Positions 36,590-46,925 of a stretch of DNA of 64,000 nt are shown piece after piece. The translations under genes and the position numbers were made by a program. Under the pieces are notes generated by a model, which was given only the letters and a program-made list of their open reading frames with translations, was not told the origin of the DNA and did no database searches. The first letter of the stretch is position 1. Each line of letters starts with the position of its first letter. The DNA is from Adineta steineri (taxonomy: Eukaryota > Rotifera > Eurotatoria > Adinetida > Adinetidae), in assembly GCA_905250115.1 (NCBI GenBank), contig CAJNOI010000100.1, positions 159,896-223,895 of the forward strand, in the 5' to 3' direction.

Positions 36590-37335
36590 TATAATAGTAG
36601 CATTTACCAGATTTGGTCGGACTCGGTCGGATCCAATATCTTCCGATATAAAGTAGGATTGAAATTTATGTTAATTCGGTCAATCCGGCCGACGGATTTT
36701 ACGCCAAAAAATGCCGGATTTGTCTGGTTCACAGCAGGTTTTGATGGGATCTTTCCAGATTTTGGGGAAACCGATCGGTTCTGGCCATCGAATATCGATG
36801 GTGTAGTGTCCGATGATTTCCATACCGGACTGTAGCCGAATTGTGCGGATTCCAAAGGAATTGTTTTAGGTGGTGATGTCTGGTGTTGATCCGATGTAAT
36901 CGGATTGCCAGATTGTAAAGGAATAATGGGTATTTAGAAGTAATTATTTTGGTTGATGATTTTCGGTGTAGATCCGTTGCAATCCGATTGTCGGATTTTA
37001 GATTATGATGAAGGATTGTTTTCCGGCAGGATCCGACATTGGAATGAATTCAAAAAACTTGAGGAAATCTGTTGAAATCTGATGTTATCCGGTTTTGAAT
37101 CTGGGATCATCCGGAGGTTTTTAGAAGATGGTTATGTCAGGGCATGGTCGGATCCGATTGTCAGTTGCGATAAGATCCGACCAGATCTTTTCCGGTGTAA
37201 TCCGATCCGAAATCCTGTACGTGAGAATCCGACATAAACTGGGTCGGTTCCGGTCGGTCTTCAACGGAGTGCGTCGGATTCCGAAGTAATCTGGTGTCGG
37301 ATGCGATATGTTCCCGTACGGTCCACAAGTCGGAT
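36590..37335. repeat. TCCGA/TCGGA-rich degenerate repeat, locus 3
   Basis: Same motif style as locus 2 (for example tcggtcggatcc, gatccgattgtc, aatccgatccga). The block ends abruptly where the helicase coding fragment begins at about 37340. Confidence 0.65.
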
Positions 37336-37339
37336 CGAA

Positions 37340-37848
37340 TGTCCTGGGATACAGTCTTTGTGCGCAATGCTCAATATGCATTGGTAGAAGTACCTAAGTC
37401 CAAATTGAAAAATCTAGATTCGCTCGATTCACACATCATCCCTATTCCTGCCATCGAAAAAACGTTTGACATCAATCTCGAGAAACTATATGCAGACAAG
37501 GGAGCAATTATGAAAATGTTCAAAGATAAAAAACTTAAGGCTACTATTTCTGTGAAGAGAAAAGCATTGCCACTTATACCGGCCTACTCTATTACTACTC
37601 ATAAGAGTCAAGGTCAGACGCTGCCAAAAATAGTTATCGATTTGAATATGCCACCGGGAATGGTAGAAGTGGCATCTGCTTATGTGCCACTATCACGCGT
37701 GGAACAACTTACAGATCTCGTTATTTTACAAGACTTCAACATCAGTGCTTTGCAAGTAAAACCTTCTAAAGGACAAATCACTGAGGTTAACAGACTAGCT
37801 GTACTTTTTCAACAAACAAAACAACGTTATGCTCAATATTTCCTGTGA
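37340..37848 (+). pseudogene. Helitron/Pif1-family helicase, C-terminal fragment
   Basis: About 165 codons ending at TGA 37846-37848. AYSITTHKSQGQTLPKIVID corresponds to Pif1/RecD-type helicase motif V and the later AYVPLSRVEQLTDLVIL to motif VI. In metazoans this arrangement is found in Helitron Rep-helicase proteins and in cellular PIF1; the FDIN.EKLYADKGAIMKMF region and the setting favour a Helitron. The Walker A/B half and the Rep domain are missing, and the 5' side is replaced by TCCGA repeat. The reading frame itself is intact to its stop. An envelope-like ORF follows 450 bp downstream on the same strand. Confidence 0.7.
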
Positions 37849-38298
37849 CATGTTGTGAGACAAGTTTGCACCTTCTCACATTCACCACAGCCAAATAATT
37901 CAATTTTTTGCTCTCGTCATATATTATCACGACGAAATTTCTTCTTTATACAATCGACTGATCTTTATTTGATTTTATCAACGCTAACAATAATTTTCAC
38001 GATGGCTATGATAATCAATTAGTTAACAAATAAATAAGCGCACTCAGTTTTTCGAAGACGACTTTTTGATCATTTTGCTTTTTTCTATTGATTGTGCTAT
38101 TTCTGAGTGATTTTTTCTGTTTAATGTTTTGTGTAATTCTTATTATTGTATTCATCAAAAAAATTTAAAAAAACCAATAATGTTTTCCTTTTGTAATTTG
38201 CTCATTTATTTCAGATATTTGTAAAAAGCATTTCACTCTCCTCAATCAATCTTCCTGATCAACACGAATTAGCAACAAACGTCGTAAGTGCATCAATC

Positions 38299-39975
38299 AT
38301 GAAATACAACATTACAATTATTCTTTCGCTCTGCACTCTATTTCCTTTGCATGTTCTTACTCACTTTAATAGTATTTTTTCAGAAAATACTACGATTGCA
38401 CATCCTGAAACAGGTTTATTTCTTAGTTATGTTGGTTTGTACACACCATCTGAAACAATCGTTCATAATTCAGCAATTTTTCCGATGACTGCAGCTACAT
38501 GCCACTTTTTACCTCTATCAGCTGCTCAGAACATTGCTGCTTGCAATATTACAACAAAAAGACAAAAACGTCTCATTACCGATTTCATTAGTCTAGGCAT
38601 GGGAGCTATCAATCTCGGTATATCTGCCGCTAATAGTATGCAAATATCAAACCTTCAGAAACAAGTAGCAGTCGTGGAAAAAGCCCTCACAGAATACTCT
38701 CACAATCTGCAAATACAGGGAGCCCAACTAGCAAAAATTCATGCAAATCAGATTGAATTGGCAGATGAACTTCGAGTAACACAACAAGTTCTCAATACTA
38801 TGATCCCTATTTTAAGCTCACACGCAGAAGCTATTAATACTCTTAAAAGTGGTATTGAACAGTTACATATTCAGCTTCAACGGTCCTTTCTCTATTTAGC
38901 GATAACTCAGATCCTTCGAAACGATCTCACCTTAGACTTTTTGTTGCCAGACGACTTGTATAAAGTAATTTATCACGTCATCCAACAAGGAAACTTAACA
39001 TTTAATTCTCGACATGGATCAATTCCTGTTGTCCAAATCATCACTAAACTTCTTGTTCGTCAACAGATAGACTTCATTCCTAGTTCACAATATAAAGCTC
39101 AGAATCCGCAGGAAATTGGTCGTCTTGTCATCACTAGTTTTTTCGCTGTTCCACAACAGAAACACACCTCCTTTCTCACTTATAAATTACTGGCGGTTCC
39201 CTTCTTTTATAAGAATCAAACTCTGCAACTAACTCAAATTCCTCGATACTGGGCCATCAATCCAACAAATAACATGACTATGAAATGGCATGATCCTCAA
39301 GAATTTGGATGCGACCTCCAGTTAATGACATCATGTCGTGATACTCTACCAATTCAGACAATGTCACAAGAAACTTGCCTAGGTCGCATATTAGAAAGTC
39401 TTCCATTATCCATTTGTCAAACAATAGTACTCCCTCCTTCACAATATTTTGTTCAACAACTAAGAGATAATCTGTACGTCACTTCGTCACCTAAATCTCT
39501 TTATTGTTTGAACATTCCACAAGCTGAATACTCCATCATTCGGCAACAAACTTTGAACATGAATGAACAACTAGTTCTCTCACCTGTTGCTCTTGTAAAT
39601 GTCACTCCAGGTTATACAATCGCATGTCCAAGATTCAACTTAGTAGGCCGGTCATTACCTTCAAGTGCCCCTTCCCTTGTAATTTTGTACAACAATAGTC
39701 TCTTGACTAATAACATCTCTGTTGTGGATGTTTATCGATATCTCAAAGAGAATACGTCATGGTTCAATACAAAGCCGGGTGAACAAAGAATGGATGCTCT
39801 TATGAAGCGGATACGCGAACCATTTACAGTTCCAGTTACCAACATCTTTGAACCTAGTCGTAAATTGTGGTCTCTTTCTATGTCACTTATCGGTTGGATG
39901 CTTTTCGGACTGAGCTGTATTGTAGTATATTTGGTTTTTCGATTTAAACCAAGGGCAATTTTTGGGAAGCATTAA
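38299..39975 (+). CDS. Envelope-like class I fusion glycoprotein ORF
   Basis: 558 codons in one uninterrupted frame. It begins with a hydrophobic signal peptide (about residues 1-21). A dibasic RQKR furin-type site lies at about 88-91, followed immediately by a Gly/Ala-rich hydrophobic segment like a fusion peptide. Next comes a long heptad-like region (about 105-185), an ectodomain with several Cys and Asn-x-Ser/Thr sites, and a single membrane anchor near 526-547 with a short basic tail. This order is that of class I viral fusion proteins and of env-like genes known from bdelloid retrovirus-like LTR elements. No gag, pol or LTR is visible nearby; the upstream neighbour is the helicase fragment. 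Sequence family was judged by architecture, not by a search. Confidence 0.75.
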   Translation: MKYNITIILSLCTLFPLHVLTHFNSIFSENTTIAHPETGLFLSYVGLYTPSETIVHNSAIFPMTAATCHFLPLSAAQNIAACNITTKRQKRLITDFISLGMGAINLGISAANSMQISNLQKQVAVVEKALTEYSHNLQIQGAQLAKIHANQIELADELRVTQQVLNTMIPILSSHAEAINTLKSGIEQLHIQLQRSFLYLAITQILRNDLTLDFLLPDDLYKVIYHVIQQGNLTFNSRHGSIPVVQIITKLLVRQQIDFIPSSQYKAQNPQEIGRLVITSFFAVPQQKHTSFLTYKLLAVPFFYKNQTLQLTQIPRYWAINPTNNMTMKWHDPQEFGCDLQLMTSCRDTLPIQTMSQETCLGRILESLPLSICQTIVLPPSQYFVQQLRDNLYVTSSPKSLYCLNIPQAEYSIIRQQTLNMNEQLVLSPVALVNVTPGYTIACPRFNLVGRSLPSSAPSLVILYNNSLLTNNISVVDVYRYLKENTSWFNTKPGEQRMDALMKRIREPFTVPVTNIFEPSRKLWSLSMSLIGWMLFGLSCIVVYLVFRFKPRAIFGKH

Positions 39976-41298
39976 TTGTTCTATATTATCAACATTAATA
40001 ATAAAAACTATGTAAATAATTAAATCTAAAAAAAAGAAAAAAAATATCCTCTTCCCTAGTCAATGATATCCAACGAAAAGTTTGTTTACCAACTTTTAAC
40101 TGATCCAAGTTTGACTGCGATAAAATCTATTTACATAGAAACATGGTTTCATCTTTCAACAGCATTAACAGTATTAGATTACAACAGCACGTCAATCCAA
40201 ACAAAATCTGTTATCATACAACAACAACAACAGCAACTACAAAACACAATCTACGAAAAAAGAATAGCACCTCTCATGTCACTACAATTTGATCTACCAT
40301 TTCACGAACAAAACGATAGCTAAGAAACATACCAAAATGGACAGACTAAAAGAATGTGAAGTAACATCAATAGATGATGAAAACCCGCTTGATACATGTA
40401 CCACTACCGATGCTGACATGATCGAACTTTCGTAAATATTTGAATAAGTGGCAATGTAAATTCAACTGTATAAGTTAATCTCTTTAGTTTAATCTCATTA
40501 TCATCTACTTATAGATCTGAAAAAAATTTCCATTTGATTCATTTGTTAATATCTATCTTTATCTTTAATTTATAATTGAATACACTTGTACATAATGAAA
40601 TGTTCTTTTTTTCTATTGTTTTTTTCTTGTGTTAAAGTCGGAAATTCATTTTTCATGTCAAATATTGTTAAATCTAGATTTAAAATTGTGTGTACTTTGT
40701 TTTTTATTCGATTATTCAAGTGTTTCAATTTCATTCATGATATTCGTATATTAATAGATTACTATACTAACCTATAAATGACCATGGTTTTCAGAAATAT
40801 TTTAGATTAATATATATTATATAAGAGATTGATTTTAATTGATCGCGATAATAATCATAATACGTTAAAAAAATCTCTGTTGCACTCAAATACAAGGCGG
40901 TCACTTTTCCTGGAATTCTAACTTAGTTAAGTTAAAAAATTTGAAGTATTCATTTTTTAACCATATATTTCAACCATCAGGTGTTTCAGTTATAATTTAT
41001 ATGCTCGAAACTTGAACCACAACATTATTCGTCTCATTCGTGGAAAATAGTATTTAAGATTGTAATCGATCATCATCATAATTCGACGAATATTCATCAA
41101 CAATGTGTATTATTTCAAGTATAAAATCAAATTGTTTAATCCACATATCTATTAAGTGATCTTGTTCAATCTAATAGATATAGGTAAAAATAAGTGATCA
41201 ATAAGAAAATAATACGATATTCGATCAACACCGCCATCTCAGCTATTATTCGATCGAGTTCTTTTCAACATTATATCGCTATTTTAAAATAAACTACT
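39976..41298. other. Region after the envelope-like ORF, no clear gene
   Basis: A plus-strand frame at 40063-40323 (86 codons, with a CAA-encoded Gln run) might be an accessory ORF of the same element; no family is recognised. The rest is AT-rich. No LTR-like direct repeat flanking the envelope-like ORF was found by eye. Confidence 0.35.
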
Positions 41299-42231
41299 AT
41301 GGATGCAACTGGCTATGCAACAAAATCTATTGTACCAAGTTGTATGTAAATGAGTTACAGTATTAAAATTAAAATTTTTTTTTCTAGTTATTGTACAAGA
41401 AGAAGGTTCATATAAAGTGTTTATATATCTAAATATTCCTGAGTTAAAAGTGAAAAGATCCTTTCGAAATTTTTTAAAATATATTCCGTCAAATGGGCAT
41501 GTAAAAGTACTCGATTTCCAAAATCAGTAAGTTTTATAAAATACAGAAAACATTCCTAAGAACAAAATTTAGATCACTTACATTTACGATAAGCGTTCAA
41601 ACAAAACTATATTCAATATCAATTGCACCATTACCAGGAAAAATTCAACCTGCACGTTGTTCAATAAAGGTTTAAAAATTTGTTCGAAGAATATAATAGA
41701 AATGTTTCTGTTTAGTATCAACGTGTTGGATGCTTGATTACATTAATTAAATTACACTCGACACCTTGGATGAACAGAATTTGGGACAATCATAGTCATG
41801 GATTGAATATTCAAGAAAATAATGATTATAGTCTACTGCCACCAGCTCCTCCTAAGAAAGTAATATTAAAAGATACTGGTATACCACCACCATTGAATTT
41901 AGTTCCTGTTGTATCTTCTTTATCGTCTCGGTCAACAATGAAGAAGAAACGGGCACCACCACCGCCACCACCACTGCCATTGAATTTGGTTCCTGTTGTA
42001 TCTTCTTTATCGTCGCAGTCAACAATGAAGAAAAGGCCAGCACCAGCACCAGCACCAGCACCACCGCCACTACCATTGAATTTGGTTCATGTTCGATCTT
42101 CTTCATCATCTCAGTCAATAATAAAAAAGAGACCGGCACCGCCACCACCAACTAATTCAAGAGCCAGCTCAACACTTATTATGACTTTAAAAACAAAAAT
42201 TGAATATTTACATATGTGTATACGTCAATGA
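41299..42231 (+). CDS. Proline-rich protein with an N-terminal beta-type domain, unknown function
   Basis: Four exons: 41299-41341, 41388-41526, 41573-41669 and 41716-42231; introns exactly 46 nt; 264 aa. The N-terminal 100 or so residues (EGSYKVFIYLNIPELKVK, VKVLDFQNQ, LTFTISVQTKLYSISIAPLP) suggest beta strands and could be a CS/p23-like fold, which is a guess. The C-terminal half has about three repeats of a unit with PLNLVPVVSSLSS followed by Lys/Arg and a poly-Pro run (APPPPPPLPLN, APAPAPAPPP), typical ligands for SH3, WW or profilin. Frames join without error, so the gene looks functional. The repeats are nearly identical at DNA level, implying recent expansion. Confidence 0.6.
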
Positions 42232-43202
42232 AAGACAATAGACATACTTCCATCGTGTTTTATGTGTATTTTTAAAACACAAATTAGATGTGAGATAATT
42301 GTTTATATTAAATGTAACTATGCAAAATAAAAACAAAAATCATAGAAGAACTTTTTTTATATTTTCCGAAAAAATAATATTAACAGTTGTAGGTCTCGAA
42401 GTGCTGTAATGACTGGGGTATAAATATCCTTTGTTTTGTATCATATTATTATAAGAAATACTACACGTTACCAATAAAGTAAGTGCTTTATTGTTTTTTT
42501 TTCTATGAAGCATCATGTTCTTGTGTTAATTATCGAAAGGTAAAAGATTAATCTGGCTTGGTAGATACTAATGCCCTGTTATCGAGTTCTGTTTGGTTCA
42601 CTCAGATAGATAAATAAACGTTGAAGGTCGAATAAAGAAATATTCGATATCAATGAACAGGAATTGCTAAAGGAAGATCACTATACTTCTTAATAGATTA
42701 TTGTACTACATATATTAATAATTGACGATAACTTCTAACCTTACACGACGAAAACGAGTTACTTGCACCGAAAATATCAATTAACATGATCATTAACAGG
42801 TATATTTGAAAAAAAACCTCAAAGGTTCAAGAACTGCATCGTTCTACGCGATCTGATTCATCTAATATATATACAGTCTTTTCGTACCAAATGATAAAGT
42901 CAATCATCCATAACTGGGCTTAATTATATTTCAGGAATAACTTTTTCAGTATAAAATTCTTTTTAATTCACATTGAAGTATCATTCGTCCAGAAAAGTAT
43001 AAGCGAATCTGTAAAATGAGCGCTATTTTATAATTACAATCGAGATTATTTTAAACTATAATCATACTAAACTTTCTTTCAGAAAAGGGTCAGCGAATCC
43101 ATAGGATGAGCGTTACTTGTTATACAGTATGCATTATAATGAAGTTTTACGAATTACGATATGTTAGTATGAACGACTATTACACTTTTCATACATTATA
43201 TA
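42232..43202. other. AT-rich intergenic region
   Basis: No gene recognised. Two related phrases, 'aaaagtataagcgaatctgtaa'-like at about 42990 and 'gggtcagcgaatccataggatgagcg'-like at about 43085, suggest a small local duplication. Confidence 0.4.
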
Positions 43203-43393
43203 TTATTATGGGTGTTGTCAAGAAATCCGGAAAATAATAATCCGGAAAAAGAAAAATCCGGAAAAGTAGAAATCCGGAAAAAGAAAAATCTGAAGAGTGG
43301 AAAATCAAGGAAAATTTTATTCGTAGTGTAATAATTATAGAAGACATAACAAGTAGAAATAATGAAGATGTGAGAGACAATTTGATAAGAAGT

Positions 43394-43592
43394 TTATTTC
43401 TTCGAAGCTACCAAAAGAGAGAGTCCGTTGAGAAGTTCGGCGCCATCAATGTCGCCGTTGCAGAAGCGAGTACCTAAGTTATCGATGTGTTTCTGCCTGG
43501 CCAACGTCTTCGGCGCTTTCTTCTGTTGTGCTCCCGCTTTAAGCTTGAGAGATTGTTGTCGAAAGATGACTTCTACAGCTTCCAAGCAAGCG
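43394..43592 (-). pseudogene. Captured coding fragment inside the TIR element
   Basis: The minus-strand frame of about 65 codons (LEAVEVIFRQQSLKL, APKTLARQKHIDNLG, DIDGAELLNGLSLLVASKK, stop at 43394) has balanced base composition unlike the AT-rich surroundings. Its upstream end is cut by the telomere-like cassette at 43592. I do not recognise the family. It could be a piece of a host or transferred gene picked up by the element. Confidence 0.4.
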
Positions 43593-43657
43593 AGGGTGTG
43601 GGTGTGGGTGAGTCTGGGTGGATCTTCCTGTCTCACACACAAACCTACACCCGCACC
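43592..43657. repeat. Telomere-like head-to-head cassette 10
   Basis: gagggtgtgggtgtgggtg, a spacer, then ctcacacacaaacctacacc. It is nested in the TIR element between a cut coding fragment and a tRNA-like sequence. Confidence 0.7.
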
Positions 43658-43727
43658 GTAGCTCAGTTGGTAGAGTATCCGCTTGTTACACGGTACGTTC
43701 AAGGTTCGACTCCTCATCTGGTTGTTT
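43652..43727 (+). tRNA. tRNA-like sequence, degenerate (positional anticodon GTT, Asn)
   Basis: A perfect internal A box (tagctcagttgg, 43659-43670) and B box (ggttcgactcc, 43703-43713) lie at normal tRNA spacing, and a T-run follows at 43728-43737, as for RNA polymerase III transcripts. The D arm pairs well. The anticodon and T stems have mismatches, and the acceptor halves do not pair, so the 5' end seems replaced by the adjoining cassette. It is a truncated tRNA pseudogene or the head of a SINE, not a working tRNA. Confidence 0.55.
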
Positions 43728-43933
43728 CTTTTTTTTGCTCTGTTGTCATACTATCTCGCTGAGCGGATATTGGGTATGAGATTTCCATGTTCACAAACAT
43801 GTTTTATCTCTTTCCGGATTATACTTTTCCGGATTATTTTTTTTCCGCATTTTTATTTTCCAGATTTTTTATTTTCCGGATTTTTTGTTTTTCGGATTTT
43901 ACTTTTCCGGATTTCTTGACATAACCTTATTAT

Positions 43934-45100
43934 AGAGTTTTACAAAATAAGATATGTTAGTACAGACTATTATGAAATTTTACAATTTACTATAAATATT
44001 TCTAAATTTCTTGTGGACCCTCAATGAAGCAAAGTTGACTGATATGAACTTCTATGAAAATAAAAATTTACACTTTTATGACTACATGAAGTAGTATACG
44101 CCAATACGAATTATTATGTATTTTTGTAAATCCAATTACTATTGGAGACATTAAATTAAATATTTCAGCAAGATAAGTCGAATAAACATTGTTGAAGAAA
44201 GTTCTTTTAATTTAATGTTGTAAGTTCAGTTTATATAGATATTGTAACAAAGTCTTTTTATTTATAACTTCGTCTACTAGGATTTAATATTGTGGCCTCT
44301 GTGCTACCCTTCTGTAATGAGAGTTTAGAATCAAGACGCTCAGGAGCGCGTCTCAGCAAAGTGGGAGGGTGTGCCAATAGGCTATCTTTAGTCACATTCA
44401 GAAAACGACGTTTCCACTTTTTGCGAAAGGATTTATATATTTTTCTTATTCACACATTTACGTTCCCTATTTTTAGATTAGTCTTAGTTCTTATTTTAGA
44501 TAGAGTAATGTTTTTGACTAAAATTAGGTTATAGTGGCATGAATGGAAAAGCGGAATGTCTGATTAGATTCATAAGACATCACGCGATGAGAGACTAGAC
44601 TATATATAGTAGACATGCATCTAAATTAAGTTGTCATGTCTGTCTAACCTTGTGTTCAATATAGTCAGACTCGACCTTGAATAAAATAGAAATAGTCGAT
44701 CTGTCTATACTTGTGTTAGACCTCGATCCTCTGACTCATAAAAGACAATAAGAGAAAGAGAGAGAGAGGGAGAGACAATGAAGATATCAAAGGAGGAATA
44801 AAATAAGAGAACAGTAGTATTTTAATAGTATTCTTCGAATTGAGCGTTCGTATAGTATTCTTAGGACATAAGTATTACTCGAATCATCCTTCGTGTATTC
44901 ATAATAAAAACAGTGTGGTAAAGTTTACGTCGTAATAAGAAGCTGAAGAACACAGTTATAACTTAAATTTATATATTGTGGTCTTATGTGTACCAATTTA
45001 TGATTTCTTATATATGTTTAACTTTTAATTCAAATAAATATCATTGAATTCGTAACGTTATATTTCATCTCATTGAATTATTTATCAGTATTTCGTTACG
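43934..45100. other. Intergenic, no gene recognised
   Basis: AT-rich. The 44290-44534 frame has no family features. A GA-rich run (agagagagagggagagac) lies near 44757-44778. Confidence 0.4.
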
Positions 45101-45140
45101 CTCACACCCACCCTCATACCCATACACAGCCACCTACACC
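45101..45140 (-). repeat. Telomere-like C-rich tract, one-sided
   Basis: ctcacacccaccctcatacc continuing to cacctacacc, without a G-rich partner next to it. Confidence 0.5.
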
Positions 45141-45279
45141 TTAACCAACTTGTAATGCAAGATGTTTTGTTCTATGAGGTTTATCTTTGATACAACGAAT
45201 CATCGATTCAAAACAAAACGAAGATGTGTATGCTAAATCACAGTGATTTAGAACAAAAGTACAAATAGTATTTACCCAG

Positions 45280-45560
45280 GTGATTCATTCCGACCGGTAA
45301 ATCCGACCGAAAACTATCGGATATGACGTCGGAACACATCAGGAATTAGCAGGATACCAAGGAAAATCTGATCGCAATCGGTCCGGATTACGCCAGAATT
45401 CTAACAAAAGGATTCCGACCCGGATTACGTCGGAAAAGATCCAATCGATTCTTGTCAGATCCACGTGTCGAAAACGATCGAAAATGACCGGATCCGGTTG
45501 CAGTCAAATATCGGAAAACACTACGATTCGACCGTTTTCCATCGGATAGCAGCATATCCG
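45280..45560. repeat. TCCGA/TCGGA-rich degenerate repeat, locus 4
   Basis: Same motif style as 35205-35640 (cgaccggtaaatccgaccg, gatccggttgcag, ttccatcggata). It sits directly left of the fold-back element at 45602. Confidence 0.6.
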
Positions 45561-45601
45561 ACGAAACATTCCGCGATAGTTACCATATGATGTCTTTTTA
45601 T

Positions 45602-45939
45602 AATATCCCCGGACATTCGATTATGCTCTAAGGTAGGAAATGTATAGCAGATATAGGAGGTATATGAGGTATAGAGGTATAGGAGGTATAGGAGATATAG
45701 GAGGTATATGAGATATAGGACTATTATTTTTTTAATCCTTGCTCGTTTACATATTTTTTTTATTTTGTTATCCTTGCTCGTTTACATATTTTTTTTATTT
45801 TGTTATCCTTGCTCGTTTACATTTAAATAAATATACCTCCAATATCTCCTATATCTCCTATACCTCCTATACCTCGTATATCTCCTATATCTGCTATACA
45901 TTTCCTACCTTAGAGCATAATCGAATGTCCGTGGATATT
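45602..45939. mobile_element. Fold-back element with GTATAGGA minisatellite arms
   Basis: A near-perfect inverted repeat: ggacattcgattatgctcta / aaggtaggaaatgtatagca at the left, the reverse complement at 45890-45930. The arms continue into tataggaggtatat-type minisatellite. The loop (45735-45823) holds two and a half copies of a 35-bp direct repeat beginning atccttgctcgtttacat. Non-coding. Confidence 0.75.
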
Positions 45940-46157
45940 CGCGGAGGACATCCAATCATAGTTACTTCCTCCACGCAAAGATGATCCTTAAATTTAACAC
46001 AATTTTCTAATTTTCGAAACCCAGCCATCTCAAATCATATGACTTCGGTGTCTCTTTCTCTACATTCCACACAATTGCTTATGTAATTCGCATAAAAATC
46101 ATGTAATCTTGCAAGATTACCCTATAATTCATCACGATTACCAAGTAACTACCTAAG

Positions 46158-46241
46158 ATTACACTGTAATTCGCCATAATTATACTGTAATTCACCATAA
46201 TTACGCTGTAATCCACCATAATTACACTGTAATTCAGCAAT
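46158..46241. repeat. 21-bp tandem repeat of a palindromic unit, 4 copies
   Basis: Four adjacent copies of attacactgtaattcaccat followed by a, with point differences. The unit contains the inverted pair AATTAC/GTAATT. More diverged copies extend left to about 46085. Confidence 0.7.
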
Positions 46242-46728
46242 ATTAACCAGTACTGCACATGGGCTACCGAAACACTTACCCAAGAATTCACTTTGATTAC
46301 CATAATTCCTTTTCGATTTGGATCTCAAAAGTGCCACTCATATATGGGTGAGTTGCGCTGGTATTTGTACCGATTGACGAAAAAAAAATCGAAAAAAAAT
46401 AAAAGTGATTATAAAGCATCTTTGAATCGTGCATTCAATAGAGCTCTATTAGTTGTGTATAAACCAAGGATTTTCCCAACTGTCAGTTTTTTCATTTCGA
46501 AAAAATTCGAGTTTTATTATAAAATCAGTATTTTTCTGATCTGTTTTGGGTTATTAAAGATATCGTTCTTAGAAGTTTCTTTCCAAAAAGAAATAAAAAT
46601 GAGTATTTATATACTTTTACCATATATCAATCGAAAGCTTATGAAAAGGAGAATCTAACTAGAGGCCTCTGAGAACAGTTAGAATTTCATGTTATAGCAA
46701 AAACTGACTGAATAAAAAGTCAGTAGCG

Positions 46729-46925
46729 TCAAACTTGAAAGTTAAACTCAAGTATTCGTTTCAAGTATGTAACTATTCAACTATGCTAATATCTCTCTTC
46801 CCTTTACCTGCACTAATGCCCTCTTTAACCTTTTACTACTGTTCCCCTTACTCCTGTGCTCTCTGTCCCCCACTGCCACGTTCTCACAGATACATAGTTG
46901 AATACTTGTGTTCAAGTTTATAGTG
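46729..46925. mobile_element. Short fold-back element
   Basis: The left end aacttgaaagttaaactcaa, with gtaactattcaactatg, pairs with the right end atacatagttgaatac and gtgttcaagttta. The centre is C/T-rich. It resembles a smaller relative of the 23695-24475 element, with similar CAACTATT and CTTCC motifs. Confidence 0.5.

Larger units (their letters stand above)
43210..43926. mobile_element. TIR element with ATCCGGAAAA subrepeats carrying captured pieces
   Basis: A 717-bp unit flanked by the 7-bp duplication ttattat (43203-43209 and 43927-43933). The ends are inverted: TGTCAAGAAATCCGG on the left, CCGGATTTCTTGACA on the right. Each arm of about 100 bp is built from ATCCGGAAAA-like subrepeats. 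The interior carries a GC-richer minus-strand coding fragment, a telomere-like cassette and a tRNA-like sequence. There is no transposase, so it is non-autonomous. The AT-only duplication is weak evidence by itself; the matching inverted ends are strong. Confidence 0.8.

Noticed and set aside
35178..37381. Several overlapping open frames on both strands rich in Arg, Ser, Asp and Pro
   Set aside because: They are by-products of the stop-poor TCCGA/TCGGA motif vocabulary; frames on both strands are equally open and none shows a domain.
38299..39975. Complete LTR retrovirus-like element around the envelope-like ORF
   Set aside because: No gag, pol, primer-binding site or direct-repeat LTRs were found by eye within several kb.
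40586..40777. Small hydrophobic frame after the envelope-like ORF
   Set aside because: Phe/Ser-rich AT-driven frame without a family or regulatory context.
41852..42151. Minus-strand Val-rich frame
   Set aside because: Antisense shadow of the proline-rich exon of the gene at 41299-42231.
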